A DNA stretch of 64,000 bases from Mytilus edulis (lineage: Eukaryota; Mollusca; Bivalvia; Mytilida; Mytilidae). Positions 1-10,428 of this stretch are shown here, in pieces (the stretch's first letter is position 1; each line of letters begins with the position of its first letter). The position numbers were made by a program, and so were the translations under genes. The DNA lies in assembly GCF_963676685.1 (NCBI RefSeq), contig NC_092344.1:54334830-54398829 (forward strand), read 5' to 3'. The notes under the pieces are model-generated. The model was not told where the DNA came from. It searched no databases and saw only the letters and a list, made by a program, of their open reading frames with translations.

Positions 1-154
1 GAAGTGTGTAAAGTTTTAAGCAATAGTCATTAATGGTTTTTAAAATACGATGCAACATGTGAAAACCCCATCGCTTCACCATCATAAGAAACAACTATCT
101 TAAGTTTCATGAAATTTGGATAAGCGGTTCTCAAGTTACGGTGCGACATGTGGA

Positions 155-205
155 CGCCGGACAGACGGACAGACAGACAGACGGACGGACAGACGGACGC
201 CGGAC
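155..205. repeat. Tetranucleotide-type minisatellite (ACGG/ACAG)
   Basis: A run of GGACAGACGG-like units lies inside a longer interspersed repeat (about 60-240). Its mirror copy is 5698-5750, and two further copies are in segment B near 46485-46530 and 51185-51240. The surrounding sequence, ending near GGTGAAGCGAT, is a mobile unit (see 50911-51319). Confidence 0.75.
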
Positions 206-477
206 ATTTGTATACCATAATACGTCCCGTCAAATCTTTTTAAAAAGCATTTGAATTCGATGAAAATTAATACTTTTTTTTTTTAAACTTTTATTTTCAG
301 TTTTTGATAATAACTCAAGAAAGCTGCTATTCAAAGAAACATACAAGAAAAGATGAAAGACATTTTCAGTTTTACTCTTTGATTTTCGGTTAATGATATT
401 TGCTTAAACGAAAATCTAGTGAATTATAGTGATAAATCACACCGGTAGTTTCTTAGGTATGTCATATGATATATAGA

Positions 478-639
478 TTCAAAAACTGCAACAAGTGTAT
501 TACGATATTTCTCCACTGGAGAGAGTATAATTTTGATATTTAAAGCGCGAGGCTTGTCGAGCTTTTTAAAACAATTAAGATTTAAATGTTGAGAGTGGAG
601 AAATATCGTAATACACGAGTTATAATGGTGAAATCTGTT
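478..639. repeat. Foldback (MITE-like) element, left arm copy
   Basis: An imperfect hairpin with AGATTCAAAAACTGCAAC... at one end and its complement at the other; the inner arms carry TATTACGATATTTCTCCACT. The mirror copy is 5269-5430, and relatives are at 46057-46213, 30971-31131 and 31375-31538. Confidence 0.6.
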
Positions 640-936
640 TCTGTTATGATTTTTATCCTTCCTTTTCAAACATTTGCATTTCGTTATAATAAGTGACGCC
701 ATCAGGCATGGTCGGCTTTTTTCATAATGTCACAATAATTCAGAAGAAATAAAGAAAATTTAACATTATAATTAAATTTCAACCAATCATTTGCTGTGAA
801 CATATAATTCACTAGTGACGAGGAATGTCATTTTCTCACACCGCTCAGGAAATGTGAAAGTAGCACAAAATTTAGAGAAAACTATATTATAAATTGAAAA
901 AATCTTGCTAAACGGATAGTGATCCTAGTTACTTAC

Positions 937-1162
937 ATTTGTCATGGTCAGAGCCTTTTTCTACACATGTTTTTGTTTCTTTTTCATAAACTTGATCTTT
1001 CTCACACTTATATTTATGTTGTAAAGTCCCAAAACACAAATAAAACACACCGCAGTCTGATGGATCCATTTTCCAGTGTACTTTCTTTGACCCATCACAA
1101 ATATTAGTTGAGCATACGGGAATAATGATGACAGTGAATGCAATGATAGTAAGAGTATTCAT
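937..1162 (-). CDS. Exon 1 of a secreted CBM14 (chitin-binding) protein, left palindrome arm
   Basis: This is the mirror image of exon 1 of gene A and encodes the same 75 residues: an N-terminal signal peptide (MNTLTIIAFTVIIIPVCS) followed by a six-cysteine peritrophin-A module. On the minus strand the exon ends in AAAT followed by a GTAAGT donor at 936-931, leaving a phase-1 intron as in copies A and B. Exons 2 and 3 would lie left of position 1 and are not visible. Whether this copy is a complete gene therefore cannot be judged. It is arranged head-to-head with gene A. Confidence 0.8.
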
Positions 1163-1174
1163 CTTTGTTTGTGT

Positions 1175-1384
1175 TTAAGGTACTTCGACTTTGAATTCAG
1201 TTGTTATGAGAATGAACGTACTCTTGATCTCTGTTTTAAACAAGTTAGTCCACCTACTTTCATTAAACAATAAAACACTAATCATTACAACTACCACGCC
1301 AGATACACAAACATGCACATTTACCAAGAATTTAATGGACTCTCTCCCAGTAACATTACCATTTTGATCGTCTTTTACTTTCAT
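1175..1384 (-). other. Short conserved ORF just upstream of the CBM14 start (left arm)
   Basis: A 69-codon ORF with one hydrophobic segment (around residues 22-41) ends 12 bases before the CBM14 start codon. It is repeated at 4524-4733 and 45299-45508. It is more likely part of the 5' leader or promoter region than a protein: all four differences I see between the A and B copies change an amino acid. Confidence 0.25.
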
Positions 1385-2843
1385 GTTTTATTTCCGTGCT
1401 TCTAATTTCTGACATCACAACCTGAAGAAGGGTTAGTCAGGTAATTTATTAAATTAATTGCTTCTGTAAATATTTACTTACGATTGGGATAGTCTTATTA
1501 TTTTGGCGGAAGTAATTTTAACATATAGGGACTGACATTCAAGTTATTTAAAAACAAGTTGCTTTCTTTAAAAAAAAGAAAAGCAATCCATGAACCTAAG
1601 ACCGCTGACTGCCGGGTCATCAAAAGATCATTACTGAATTTATGTTTGCTTTTAAATTGAAATAATTGACTGTATTCTGAATAGAAGAAGCCAGTTGAAC
1701 GTATATATTTACAGCTTCTATTTGAATAGTTATTTTAAAGCTCGACTATTTTATATATTACTTGGGAATGTACATATTTTTTCCGATTATAACCCATTGG
1801 CAAATCCTAATTTCTACTAACCGGATGACTTATGCAAATTGCACAAACCTATCGCAATATAAATTTATGCACTCAGTTTGCTTTATAATCTGGAATTCTG
1901 GATGTATTTATTTTATCTATCATATCTTTATATTTTGTTTCCTAAATGAATGCCTTTATATTCTCAACTTGTATTTGAAGCTGTCTTTACTCATGGTAGA
2001 TGTTGTATGCGGTTAAACCTATGGCATGCAATTGATTGGGACCTCTTATGAAGAGACTTATTTTGGTCTCACAAAACATCTCAAATTTTAAGGATTTCCT
2101 GATTTTACTTAAATCAATTCAAACATTATACAGAGAAACTTAGTTTTGCCAAAGAATTTCTTTATTCAGAAGTTTATGTATACCTGTACACACTTTCAAA
2201 ATAAACAATTTATATAAAAAGGTATGTTGATATAAAAAATGCCAGACACGAGTTAAGTCTACAAAAAAAGCATCAGTGACGTTCGAATGAAAAAATTTAA
2301 AAAGGCTAAATACATTACAAAGTTAAGGAATCTATTCCTTGGGTGGGTAGACAATCCTCAGCTTTTTGAAAAGGTCAAAGTTTATAATAGGACAGTGACT
2401 CAAAAAAGAAACAAAATAGAAACAACTCGAGGTCAAAATACCGTTAGTAATGATGGCCGTACTTGAAAGTCACATGTAAAGCTCTTTCTGCCGTGTTCTG
2501 AATTTAGAAAACAAAAACGAAAATAAGCTTCCACGAGTGAATTTAATAGTATTGCATGCACGCAGTATTTTAGCGTACGAAATAGTAAATAGGCGGCATC
2601 TCGCTGATACTCAGGAAAAGAATCTTAATCTAAATTAGTTGAAATCGAATGTCAAGCGGCCTACATTAAATGTTTTGACTCCGGATTAACTGACATGTTA
2701 TCCGGAATTTTTGAGAACGCAAACCGATATATATAGCGTGCTTTTGAAATGTGATCTATGATGTGAATGAATCAAGACGTGTAGAATAGTTGGTCAACAC
2801 AATTGATACAATTTTCAAAACCGTACCATAGTACAAATATTTA

Positions 2844-3072
2844 CGGATGGACTTTTTATTTATCGATTTATATATAGTGGAATGTTAGAATTTAAAAATA
2901 GATTCATTCGATAAATAAAAAGTCCATCCGTAAATACTTGACGTTCGTGTTTATTTTTATTATATATATTCAAAAGAATTTGAAAAAAAAATACTAACAG
3001 GAATGTTAGTTTATTATAAAATTTTAATTCAATTTTTGTTTGTTTGTTTTAATAGTTTAACCTTATATCATC
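2844..3072. other. Palindrome spacer
   Basis: Non-repeated centre of the palindrome. From 2877 rightward it is homologous to segment B from 43678, so the spacer belongs to the ancestral right-hand (gene A) segment. A short inverted pair containing AAAAAGTCCATCCGT flanks its left part. Confidence 0.6.
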
Positions 3073-4523
3073 TAAATATTTGTACTATGGTACGGTTTTG
3101 AAAATTGTATCAATTGTGTTGACCAACTATTCTACACGTCTTGATTCATTCACATCATAGATCACATTTCAAAAGCACGCTATATATATCGGTTTGCGTT
3201 CTCAAAAATTCCTGATAACATGTCAGTTAATCCGGAGTCAAAACATTTAATGTAGGCCGCTTGACATTCGATTTCAACTAATTTAGATTAAGATTCTTTT
3301 CCTGAGTATCAGCGAGATGCCGCCTATTTACTATTTCGTACGCTAAAATACTGCGTGCATGCAATACTATTAAATTCACTCGTGGAAGCTTATTTTCGTT
3401 TTTGTTTTCTAAATTCAGAACACGGCAGAAAGAGCTTTACATGTGACTTTCAAGTCATTACTAACGGTATTCTGACCTCGAGTTGTTTCTATTTTGTTTC
3501 TTTTTTGAGTCACTGTCCTTTTATAAACTTTGACCTTTTCAAAAAGCTGAGGATTGTCTACCCACCCAAGGAATAGATTCCTTAACTTTGTAATGTATTT
3601 AGCCTTTTTAAATTTTTTCATTCGAACGTCACTGATGCTTTTTTTGTAGACTTAACTCGTGTCTGGCATTTTTTATATCAACATACCTTTTTATATAAAT
3701 TGTTTATTTTGAAAGTGTGTACAGGTATTCATAAACTTCTGAATTAAGAAATTCTTTGGCAAAACTAAGTTTCTCTGTATAATGTTTGAATTGATTTAAG
3801 TAAAATCAGGAAATCCTTAAAATTTGAGATGTTTTGTGAGACCATAATAAGTCTCTTCATAAGAGGTCCCAATCAATTGCATGCCATAGGTTTAACCGCA
3901 TACAACATCTACCATGAGTAAAGACAGCTTCAAATACAAGTTGAGAATATAAAGGCATTCATTTAGGAAACAAAATATAAAGATATGATAGATAAAATAA
4001 ATGCATCCAGAATTCCAGATTATAAAGCAAACTGAGTGCATAAATTTATATTGCGATAGGTTTGTGCAATTTGCATAAGTCATCCGGTTAGTAGAAATTA
4101 GGATTTGCCAATGGGTTATAATCGGAAAAAATATGTACATTCCCAAGTAATATATAAAATAGTCGAGCTTTAAAATAACTATTCAAATAGAAGCTGTAAA
4201 TATATACGTTCAACTGGCTTCTTCTATTCAGAATACAGTCAATTATTTCAATTCAAAAGCAAACATAAATTCAGTAATGATCTTTTGATGACCCGGCAGT
4301 CAGCGGTCTTAGGTTCATGGATTGCTTTTCTTTTTTTTAAAGAAAGCAACTTGTTTTTAAATAACTTGAATGTCAGTCCCTATATGTTAAAATTACTTCC
4401 GCCAAAATAATAAGACTATCCCAATCGTAAGTAAATATTTACAGAAGCAATTAATTTAATAAATTACCTGACTAACCCTTCTTCAGGTTGTGATGTCAGA
4501 AATTAGAAGCACGGAAATAAAAC
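3073..4523. other. Upstream region of gene A, no gene recognised
   Basis: About 1.45 kb of AT-rich DNA in the right palindrome arm. It is also present in B (43870-45298) and partly, inverted, in C (55645-56830). The open frames here are short, of low complexity and interrupted in the paralogues. No TATA box is obvious next to the CBM14 start. Confidence 0.5.
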
Positions 4524-4733
4524 ATGAAAGTAAAAGACGATCAAAATGGTAATGTTACTGGGAGAGAGTCCATTAAATTCTTGGTAAATGTGCATGTTTG
4601 TGTATCTGGCGTGGTAGTTGTAATGATTAGTGTTTTATTGTTTAATGAAAGTAGGTGGACTAACTTGTTTAAAACAGAGATCAAGAGTACGTTCATTCTC
4701 ATAACAACTGAATTCAAAGTCGAAGTACCTTAA
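4524..4733 (+). other. Short conserved ORF upstream of gene A (possible uORF or leader)
   Basis: A 69-codon ORF with one candidate membrane segment, ending 12 bases before the gene A start codon. Compared with 45299-45508 there are four codon differences and all are replacements (Asp6Glu, Gly9Ser, Phe19Tyr, Val37Ala). That gives no sign of purifying selection on a protein. It may be transcribed as a leader. I do not recognise a family. Confidence 0.25.
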
Positions 4734-4745
4734 ACACAAACAAAG

Positions 4746-4971
4746 ATGAATACTCTTACTATCATTGCATTCACTGTCATCATTATTCCCGTATGCTCAA
4801 CTAATATTTGTGATGGGTCAAAGAAAGTACACTGGAAAATGGATCCATCAGACTGCGGTGTGTTTTATTTGTGTTTTGGGACTTTACAACATAAATATAA
4901 GTGTGAGAAAGATCAAGTTTATGAAAAAGAAACAAAAACATGTGTAGAAAAAGGCTCTGACCATGACAAAT
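4746..4971 (+). CDS. Gene A exon 1: secreted three-module chitin-binding (CBM14-like) protein
   Basis: First of three exons (4746-4971, 9192-9416, 10429-10664) that join into one 228-residue frame. Residues 1-18 are a hydrophobic signal peptide, so the product should be secreted. Residues 22-76 form a peritrophin-A/CBM14 module with six cysteines; the sixth codon is split by the intron. The donor is AAAT/GTAAGT (phase 1). CBM14 modules bind chitin; in molluscs they occur in shell-matrix, periostracum and immune or gut-lining proteins, so a role in an extracellular chitin scaffold is plausible but inferred. Paralogue B differs by about five replacements and six silent changes across the whole gene, with no frameshift, which supports a working gene. 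Confidence 0.88.
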
Positions 4972-5268
4972 GTAAGTAACTAGGATCACTATCCGTTTAG
5001 CAAGATTTTTTCAATTTATAATATAGTTTTCTCTAAATTTTGTGCTACTTTCACATTTCCTGAGCGGTGTGAGAAAATGACATTCCTCGTCACTAGTGAA
5101 TTATATGTTCACAGCAAATGATTGGTTGAAATTTAATTATAATGTTAAATTTTCTTTATTTCTTCTGAATTATTGTGACATTATGAAAAAAGCCGACCAT
5201 GCCTGATGGCGTCACTTATAACGAAATGCAAATGTTTGAAAAGGAAGGATAAAAATCATAACAGAAAC

Positions 5269-5430
5269 AGATTTCACCATTATAACTCGTGTATTACGAT
5301 ATTTCTCAACTCTCAACATTTAAATCTTAATTGTTTTAAAAAGCTCGACAAGCCTCGCGCTTTAAATATCAAAATTATACTCTCTCCAGTGGAGAAATAT
5401 CGTAATACACTTGTTGCAGTTTTTGAATCT
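5269..5430. repeat. Foldback (MITE-like) element, right arm copy
   Basis: A hairpin-forming element. The left end AGATTTCACCATTATAAC and right end GCAGTTTTTGAATCT are roughly complementary. The inner arms hold GTATTACGATATTTCTC and its complement, and the centre is GC-richer (AAGCCTCGCGC). It belongs to the same family as 30971-31131. Confidence 0.6.
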
Positions 5431-5649
5431 ATATATCATATGACATACCTAAGAAACTACCGGTGTGATTTATCACTATAATTCACTAGATTTTTGTTTA
5501 AGCAAATATCATTAACCGAAAATCAAAGAGTAAAACTGAAAATGTCTTTCATCTTTTCTTGTATGTTTCTTTGAATAGCAGCTTTCTTGAGTTATTATCA
5601 AAAACTGAAAATAAAAGTTTAAAAAAAAAGTATTAATTTTCATCGAATT

Positions 5650-6060
5650 CAAATGCTTTTTAAAAAGATTTGACGGGACGTATTATGGTATACAAATGTC
5701 CGGCGTCCGTCTGTCCGTCCGTCTGTCTGTCTGTCCGTCTGTCCGGCGTCCACATGTCGCACCGTAACTTTAGAACCGCTTATCCAAATTTCATGAAACT
5801 TAAGATAGTTGTTTCTTATGATGGTGAAGCGATGGGGTTTTCACATGTTGCATCGTATTTTAAAAACCATTAATGACTATTGCTTAAAACTTTACACACT
5901 TCTTAGTTATATTAATCTAAAGATCTGTATATTTTGTTGTGACGATTCAAAATTTTATTTTACAGTTATTGTGAGTTTTTTTGTAAAAACAACGGGTTTT
6001 TTTTCACATGTAGCGCCGTATCTCAGAAATTATTGATGATTATTGCATAAAATTTCTCAC
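5650..6060. repeat. Interspersed/tandem repeat with CCGTCTGT minisatellite
   Basis: The block begins near GACGGGACGTATTATGG, carries the CCGT/CTGT minisatellite (5698-5750), then subrepeats containing CACATGTxGCxCCGTAxCT and CACACTTCTTAGTTATATT. Segment B has an extra partial copy of the subrepeat (46617-47060). Confidence 0.6.
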
Positions 6061-6624
6061 AAAAGACGAAGGGCGTATCATGCACTCATGACGCAGCTGT
6101 TTATTTTGTCATGAATTGGTTACCACTGTGTTACATCAGTTTAATCTCAATTTCAGTATGATATATTAGTTACCAAAGTTACGATACACAAGTTTTAACT
6201 CGAATTTAATACTAGTAAATGCAAAACAAATGCAGATTCGATTAAGAAAAATTGAACAAGATTGAAAGTGAGAAAATGCCATGTTATTGAGCAAAGGGGT
6301 CAAATTAGTTAACGGAAAATAACGACAAATATCGGCACCGAGTTTCGAAAAAAATATTTATTTTTCATTATGCTCAAGTACTTCAAGATTTCAAGTAGAC
6401 ACTGTTTTTATTTGAAATTCAAATGTCGGTTTTTGACATTTTTGTTTTCAATCACTGCGTATAACATGTGTAGATCGATTGGACAAATATATATATATAT
6501 AAGGCAAATGCTTTGCCTTCTATCCTTAGTTTTATTTCTGTTGTTTGACTTTAGCAAAAATTGCTCTTGAAATGTAGTGTCTTAATGGAATCCCATCTAA
6601 TAACATGATTGGTGCTTATTTTAT

Positions 6625-6680
6625 TGCTCCAGATGCGCGTTTCGGCATTTTTATGTCTCTTTGGTGATGAACGAACCCAA
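6625..6680 (-). ncRNA. Decayed hammerhead-like motif
   Basis: On the minus strand the order is CATCACCAAAGAGAC, then GCCGAAACGCGCATCTGG. This is the hammerhead order (core, stem II, GAAA, short stem III), but the first core reads CCAAAGA instead of CUGANGA and the hairpin is weak. It is present at the same place in B (about 48690-48740). Probably an inactive relic. Confidence 0.3.
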
Positions 6681-6754
6681 AATAATAAAAATAAAAATAA
6701 AAAACCTAATACAGTATTGAGAGATGATCTAAAGTATAACAAAAGCAGGACAAT

Positions 6755-7471
6755 TTAAAATTCGAGATATAAGTCTAAAAATGAGGCGGAGGAAGCCGTG
6801 TCTGTTGTTTCTTTAATCTCTAGTTCTGGGGGATATATTAATGGAACCCAATCAGAACAGTTCGGATTGTTTATGGAAAGAACATCATCAATATATCTGA
6901 AAGTGAAATTAAATAATCTGGCTTCTTTGATTCTCTTGTTTTTTACAAGTGTCTGGAGGAACTCCGATTCATATGAAAATAAGAAGAGGTCGGCAAGAAG
7001 AGGCGCACAGTTTGTTCCCATAGGAATGCCGACAATTTGTTGGAAAAGTCTACCTCCAAACTCAACAAATATGTTGTCGATAAGAAACTCCAGCATACTG
7101 ACCACTTGTTCTTCTGTGTAGCATATTTTACCTTTTTGTTTGTCACTATTTACGAAATGTGCCTTATGAAATCCCAAAGTAATAAATTTATAGCGTATGC
7201 TACCATTTTTATGTTGAAAGGCATTGTGGATTGTTTCTTTTAGGCGATTTTTTAATTTCACATGGGGAATGGTGGTATACAGGGTTGAAAAATCAAAAGT
7301 TTTGATGGAACTAATTTCAGAAAAAGACCGAGATTTAAAATTGTCTAGAAGTTCTTTAGAACTTTTAAGAATCCACATATGATTAATACCACTACGCGAG
7401 TAAACAGTTTTACAGTATTTCTGAAGACCCTCTTTCACTGCGAACAGAATTTTAGTCAATCTAATGGACAA
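6755..7471 (-). pseudogene. Retroelement reverse transcriptase domain (PLE-like), 3'-truncated
   Basis: A frame of 238 codons on the minus strand. RT motifs in order: FDFSTLYTTIPH, GIPMGTNCAPLLADLFL, FRYIDDVLSIN (catalytic Asp-Asp) and FLDLYLEF, where the stop comes from flanking DNA. The set resembles Penelope-like RTs (compare FDIVSLYTNIPH, GTAMGTKMAP and RFLDD in the intact PLE). The lineage differs, and no GIY-YIG domain is left because the element ends here. It could also be an RT family sister to canonical PLEs. Confidence 0.65.
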
Positions 7472-8052
7472 TTCTTTAGTAGAACATGAAGATGAGCCCC
7501 AATATACCGTTGTTTGTACGGAATTTTATGAAGCTTTGGTATCCAATACAAACAAGGTAAGTCCTCCGATTTGGTGTTCAATGCAATGTTTATTGAAGCC
7601 ATGAAGGACTTATGATTTGCTAAAATCTCATCCTTGTCAAATGATATGTCTTTGTATGTGGGATTACCTGAGTGCTCCTTTATACCCAATTCTTTTACAA
7701 GACATTCGTAGTAATACGATTTACATACAAAGACAATATTATTTGAGGCTTTGTCCGCAGGAACAACAACATACTTATCATGAAGAGTTGATAGACATTT
7801 CATGGCCTCTTTGTCTCTGAAAACGGACTTTGGTCGATCGTTCACACAGTTTTTCAACTTGTGAACGCGACGTTTTATCAGAGACCTAATAGTTTTAACC
7901 CATTCTGACAAAGTATCCAGTTCAACTTCTTCTCGCTTAGCCCATGCTCTGGCGTAGTCCTCAATGGAATCCATAATTATTTTGAAGTTATGGTTCCAAT
8001 TGATGTGTTGGGGTTCTCTAAACTTATCGCATCCGATATAAAATGCAAGCAT
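7456..8052 (-). pseudogene. Retroelement protein, pre-RT and RT1-2 region
   Basis: A minus-strand frame of 198 codons. It includes REPQHINWNHNFKIIMDS, then VVVPADKASNNIVFV and LYWIPKLHK, which correspond to ADKGNAVVIMD and YGLPKIHK in the PLE at 14218-16461. The frame breaks near 7500 by one base: in the next frame the expected continuation SSSCSTKELSIRLTKIL follows directly. It therefore joins 6755-7471 through a single-base frameshift. Confidence 0.6.
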
Positions 8053-8465
8053 ATTAATAGATCAAATAAATAATTTAAGTATTGGCCAGAGCACCTGATG
8101 AGGATGAACGGCCTTGGTCCGAGTATGACCTAAATTGATATCCGAAACACCATGCGGAATGAAAACAATAAAACATTTAATCCAACACAATAGAAAGAAT
8201 ACTTAAATAATTACATGACACCAATACACTTGGGAACACACAACGAGTGTCAAAATCAAACCCTCATGACAAATTATAATAAACAGAAAACTGCAAAATG
8301 TCTTCCAAAAAACGAAGACATTATAGAAATGCTTGATTACTCCTTGGATTGGTTTAGACACGTGTAATAATTTAATTATGAGATTTTCATGTTGAATTAT
8401 GTTTAGACCCCCCTACAGTAATAACATGACCAGAGGGGCTGTAATTATAAGGCGAGTGGAAACAG

Positions 8466-9007
8466 TCACATGTCGGAGGTTTTTTTTAGGTATTGTTCTA
8501 AGTCAAGGTCCTGCAATGCTTGTTTATAGTTAAATATTTTAGGTGCAATGGTTTTGGTGTAACTGTAGGATACAATAGGAACAGACTGATTTTGAAAATA
8601 AATAGGAATTTTAGATGTTACCTCCTTGTGATGTAGAACGTTGCAGATATTGATTGCATCAATTCCTCTATTGGCAAAATCAACAGGAAGGAATCTCCTC
8701 TTTTCCTCGTGTAAAGGTTCCGATCTTACTGGTTTGAAAAGGCGGAAAAGAGCTACATCACAAATAATACTGACTAGTCTGTATGTTGCAGAAAATGTAT
8801 TGGTGCCTCCTTTGTCAAGTGCATAATCTCTCAAACGTTTTAGAAAATTAACTGGCAGTGAGAAGAGAATAGTTCTTATGTAATGTAACCCTAGTGGATG
8901 ATGAAGATGTGAAAGAAGGTCATCAAAGCTCCCAGATGGTGATCTAGATTTGGAAGACTTTTTTACATTAGGCCGATGGTAATGTTTTTGCCCATGACTA
9001 CGTTGTC
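8466..9007 (-). pseudogene. N-terminal part of a retroelement polyprotein (5' end missing)
   Basis: The minus-strand frame is open from about 9007 down to 8466 and has no start codon at its upstream end, where it meets the insertion boundary. It contains the stretch SHLHHPLGLHYIRTILFSLP and further down KPVRSEPLHEEKRRF and YNKQ-like segments. I associate this region with the N-terminal part of the retroelement proteins that carry the motif GHVITGDLNIV in fish and molluscs; this is recall, not a search. About 410 bp (8053-8465) without a continuing frame separate it from the next piece, and that motif is missing from the gap. Confidence 0.5.
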
Positions 9008-9191
9008 AATAAATATTGACTATGAAGAAAAGGACTGTTCAAGAACCTATTAATACACAAAACAATAAGTGCATGCTCTGAACAACCGAGATCTTTCGAT
9101 AATATATTATGCGCTTGATATGTTTTTGTTTCTTTAAACTGTAGTAAAACTTTAAACTGAAAGCGTTTATTCTCTTTGTAATTTTATGTAG

Positions 9192-9416
9192 GTTCCAAGA
9201 AGATAGATCTGCCAATCAATGCTTCACCAGCCGCCATCTGTGAAAAATCTAACTCTGTATTTTTAACTTATGAAGAAAGTTGTTCTAAATATATCGATTG
9301 CACAACGCAAAGTGTGGAAGAATGTCCGTACCCTTTATTGTTTGATGAAAACATCAGCCGATGTGTTCAACCTGAAAAAGCAAATTGTGGGTCAAGAATA
9401 CTTTACAAAGATCCAT
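9192..9416 (+). CDS. Gene A exon 2: second CBM14 module
   Basis: The acceptor TTTATGTAG precedes 9192 and the donor CCAT/GTAAGT follows 9416. The 225-nt exon is symmetric (phase 1-1) and encodes residues 76-151. It contains a six-cysteine module with cysteines at about residues 92, 106, 112, 120, 133 and 141, and aromatic residues at the usual CBM14 places (Tyr109, Phe126). Copy B (49258-49482) keeps every cysteine and differs by Ile80Ser and Ala89Val. One module per symmetric exon suggests growth of the gene by exon duplication. Confidence 0.88.
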
Positions 9417-9732
9417 GTAAGTGTTTGTATTTTTATTAGTTTGTACTTTTTATAAGATGACCCCCAGAAAGTGATTCTTTTGTAATGTCAAATCATTCGT
9501 CTATAACTATTGTATAAGCTGATGATAACGATGTCTACTAGTTCTTACAAAAGATAAGAGGTAATCTCGGCGGTGTCCTTGTTAAAGAAAAATACTTGAT
9601 TAATTTATATTTAAATGTACGTTTGATTTCTATGTAATACTGCAACATGAATGTTACACAATTTAGAGAGTGCATTTGATAAAATATCTTAATGAGACGA
9701 CAGATCATGCCTGCACCAGTAGATAAGCAATT

Positions 9733-10276
9733 CTAATGCAATTATTTTGTAACAATTGTTCTGATTGGATAACAGCAGGCGTAAAATTCTCTATCTCCTT
9801 GTCAGTAACTAAGGAAGCCGACATTTTGAATTTCGGAATGTATTGACATGTTATTTCTACAATAATAAACAAACAACTCACTTGTTGCGCCTAAAAATCT
9901 TCTTTTTATCAAATTTTATTACATTCTGAAGCGGCACAGAAGCCAGAAAACGGCCGGTGTTTATGTTTGACGCCGGAAGAATACATATGACGTCACCTAG
10001 TGTAGGGACCAAAGAACATAACATCTTTTCGCGGAATTTTCTTTAATGAACATTTTACACTGAAATAATGATTGAAATTTAATTATAAACTTGTTTTGCA
10101 TTAGAATAGAGATAACTGTATTGTATTTGAAGCTTTGCGGACGTCCATCGGTAGTTTTACTGTCGCAAATACCCGTTTACCTGTCTCCGCTCCGCGTCGC
10201 CAGGTAAACTAAATTTGCGACAGTAAAACTACCGATGGACGTCCTTAAAGCTTCAAATACAATACAGTTATCTCTT
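9733..10276. mobile_element. Insertion in intron 2 of gene A ending in a perfect foldback
   Basis: Segment B reads straight from AGATAAGCAATT to ATATTCC (around 49790-49805), while A has about 544 bp in between. AATT flanks both sides (9729-9732 and 10277-10280) and may be the target duplication. The right third (10108-10275) is a hairpin with arms of about 68 bp (10108-10175 and 10207-10275) that match almost base for base. Confidence 0.65.
10108..10275. repeat. Near-perfect hairpin (foldback)
   Basis: The arm beginning AGAGATAACTGTATTGTATT is answered by AATACAATACAGTTATCTCT. The loop itself carries a smaller inverted pair, GTTTACCTG and CAGGTAAAC. No coding sequence. Confidence 0.8.
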
Positions 10277-10428
10277 AATTATATTCCAAATCAATCAGTT
10301 TTTATGACTGTAGACAGTATACTATAACAACACACTAGACACAAAAAAACCTGCGTATTTCAATTAAGAAAAGTTATATCAAAGAATTTTGTAAAGAGTT
10401 CACGCTATATTTTTTTACTATTTTGCAG

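Larger units (their letters stand above)
1..5903. repeat. Large palindrome (inverted duplication) with ~230-bp spacer
   Basis: Positions 1-2843 are the reverse complement of about 3073-5903; paired coordinates sum to about 5903-5908 along the whole length, with only scattered substitutions and small indels. The window starts inside the left arm, so the true palindrome may extend further left. The spacer (2844-3072) contains a smaller inverted pair (about 2843-2869 with 2910-2938). Each arm holds exon 1 of a CBM14 gene, its 5' flank, a foldback element and a CCGT/CTGT-rich minisatellite. The right arm continues into the complete gene A. Confidence 0.93.
6753..9010 (-). mobile_element. Truncated PLE-like retroelement inserted in intron 1 of gene A
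   Basis: Segment B has about 256 bp of unrelated sequence (48813-49068) in place of this block, so the two copies differ by an insertion accompanied by loss of flanking DNA. The block carries three minus-strand coding pieces (8466-9007, 7456-8052, 6755-7471). It stops abruptly inside the RT domain at the FLDL motif at the left boundary. No target duplication is visible. Confidence 0.7.
4972..9191 (+). other. Gene A intron 1 (about 4.2 kb)
   Basis: It runs from the GTAAGT donor at 4972 to the TAG acceptor at 9189-9191. The matching intron in gene B is 45747-49257. The intron contains the end of the palindrome, a tandem repeat region (5680-6060), a hammerhead-like relic (about 6625-6680) and a broken reverse transcriptase (6755-9007) that B lacks. 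Confidence 0.8.

Noticed and set aside
30..233. 67-codon ORF rich in Cys-Pro-Ser-Val, mirrored at 5670-5873
   Set aside because: It is a reading through the CCGTCTGT minisatellite; length and frame vary between copies.
1762..2016. 84-codon ORF, mirrored at 3892-4146
   Set aside because: Low-complexity hydrophobic reading in AT-rich DNA. It is shortened in segment B and destroyed in C, with no family similarity.
6370..6570. 66-codon ORF in gene A intron 1, also at 48425-48634
   Set aside because: The B copy contains an indel that changes its sequence, it overlaps a TA run, and it lies inside a spliced intron.
8060..8110. Hammerhead-like CCTGATGAGG...GGTCCGAG in the RT insertion
   Set aside because: CUGAUGA and a stem II are present, but GAAA is replaced by GAGU and no stem I can be drawn.
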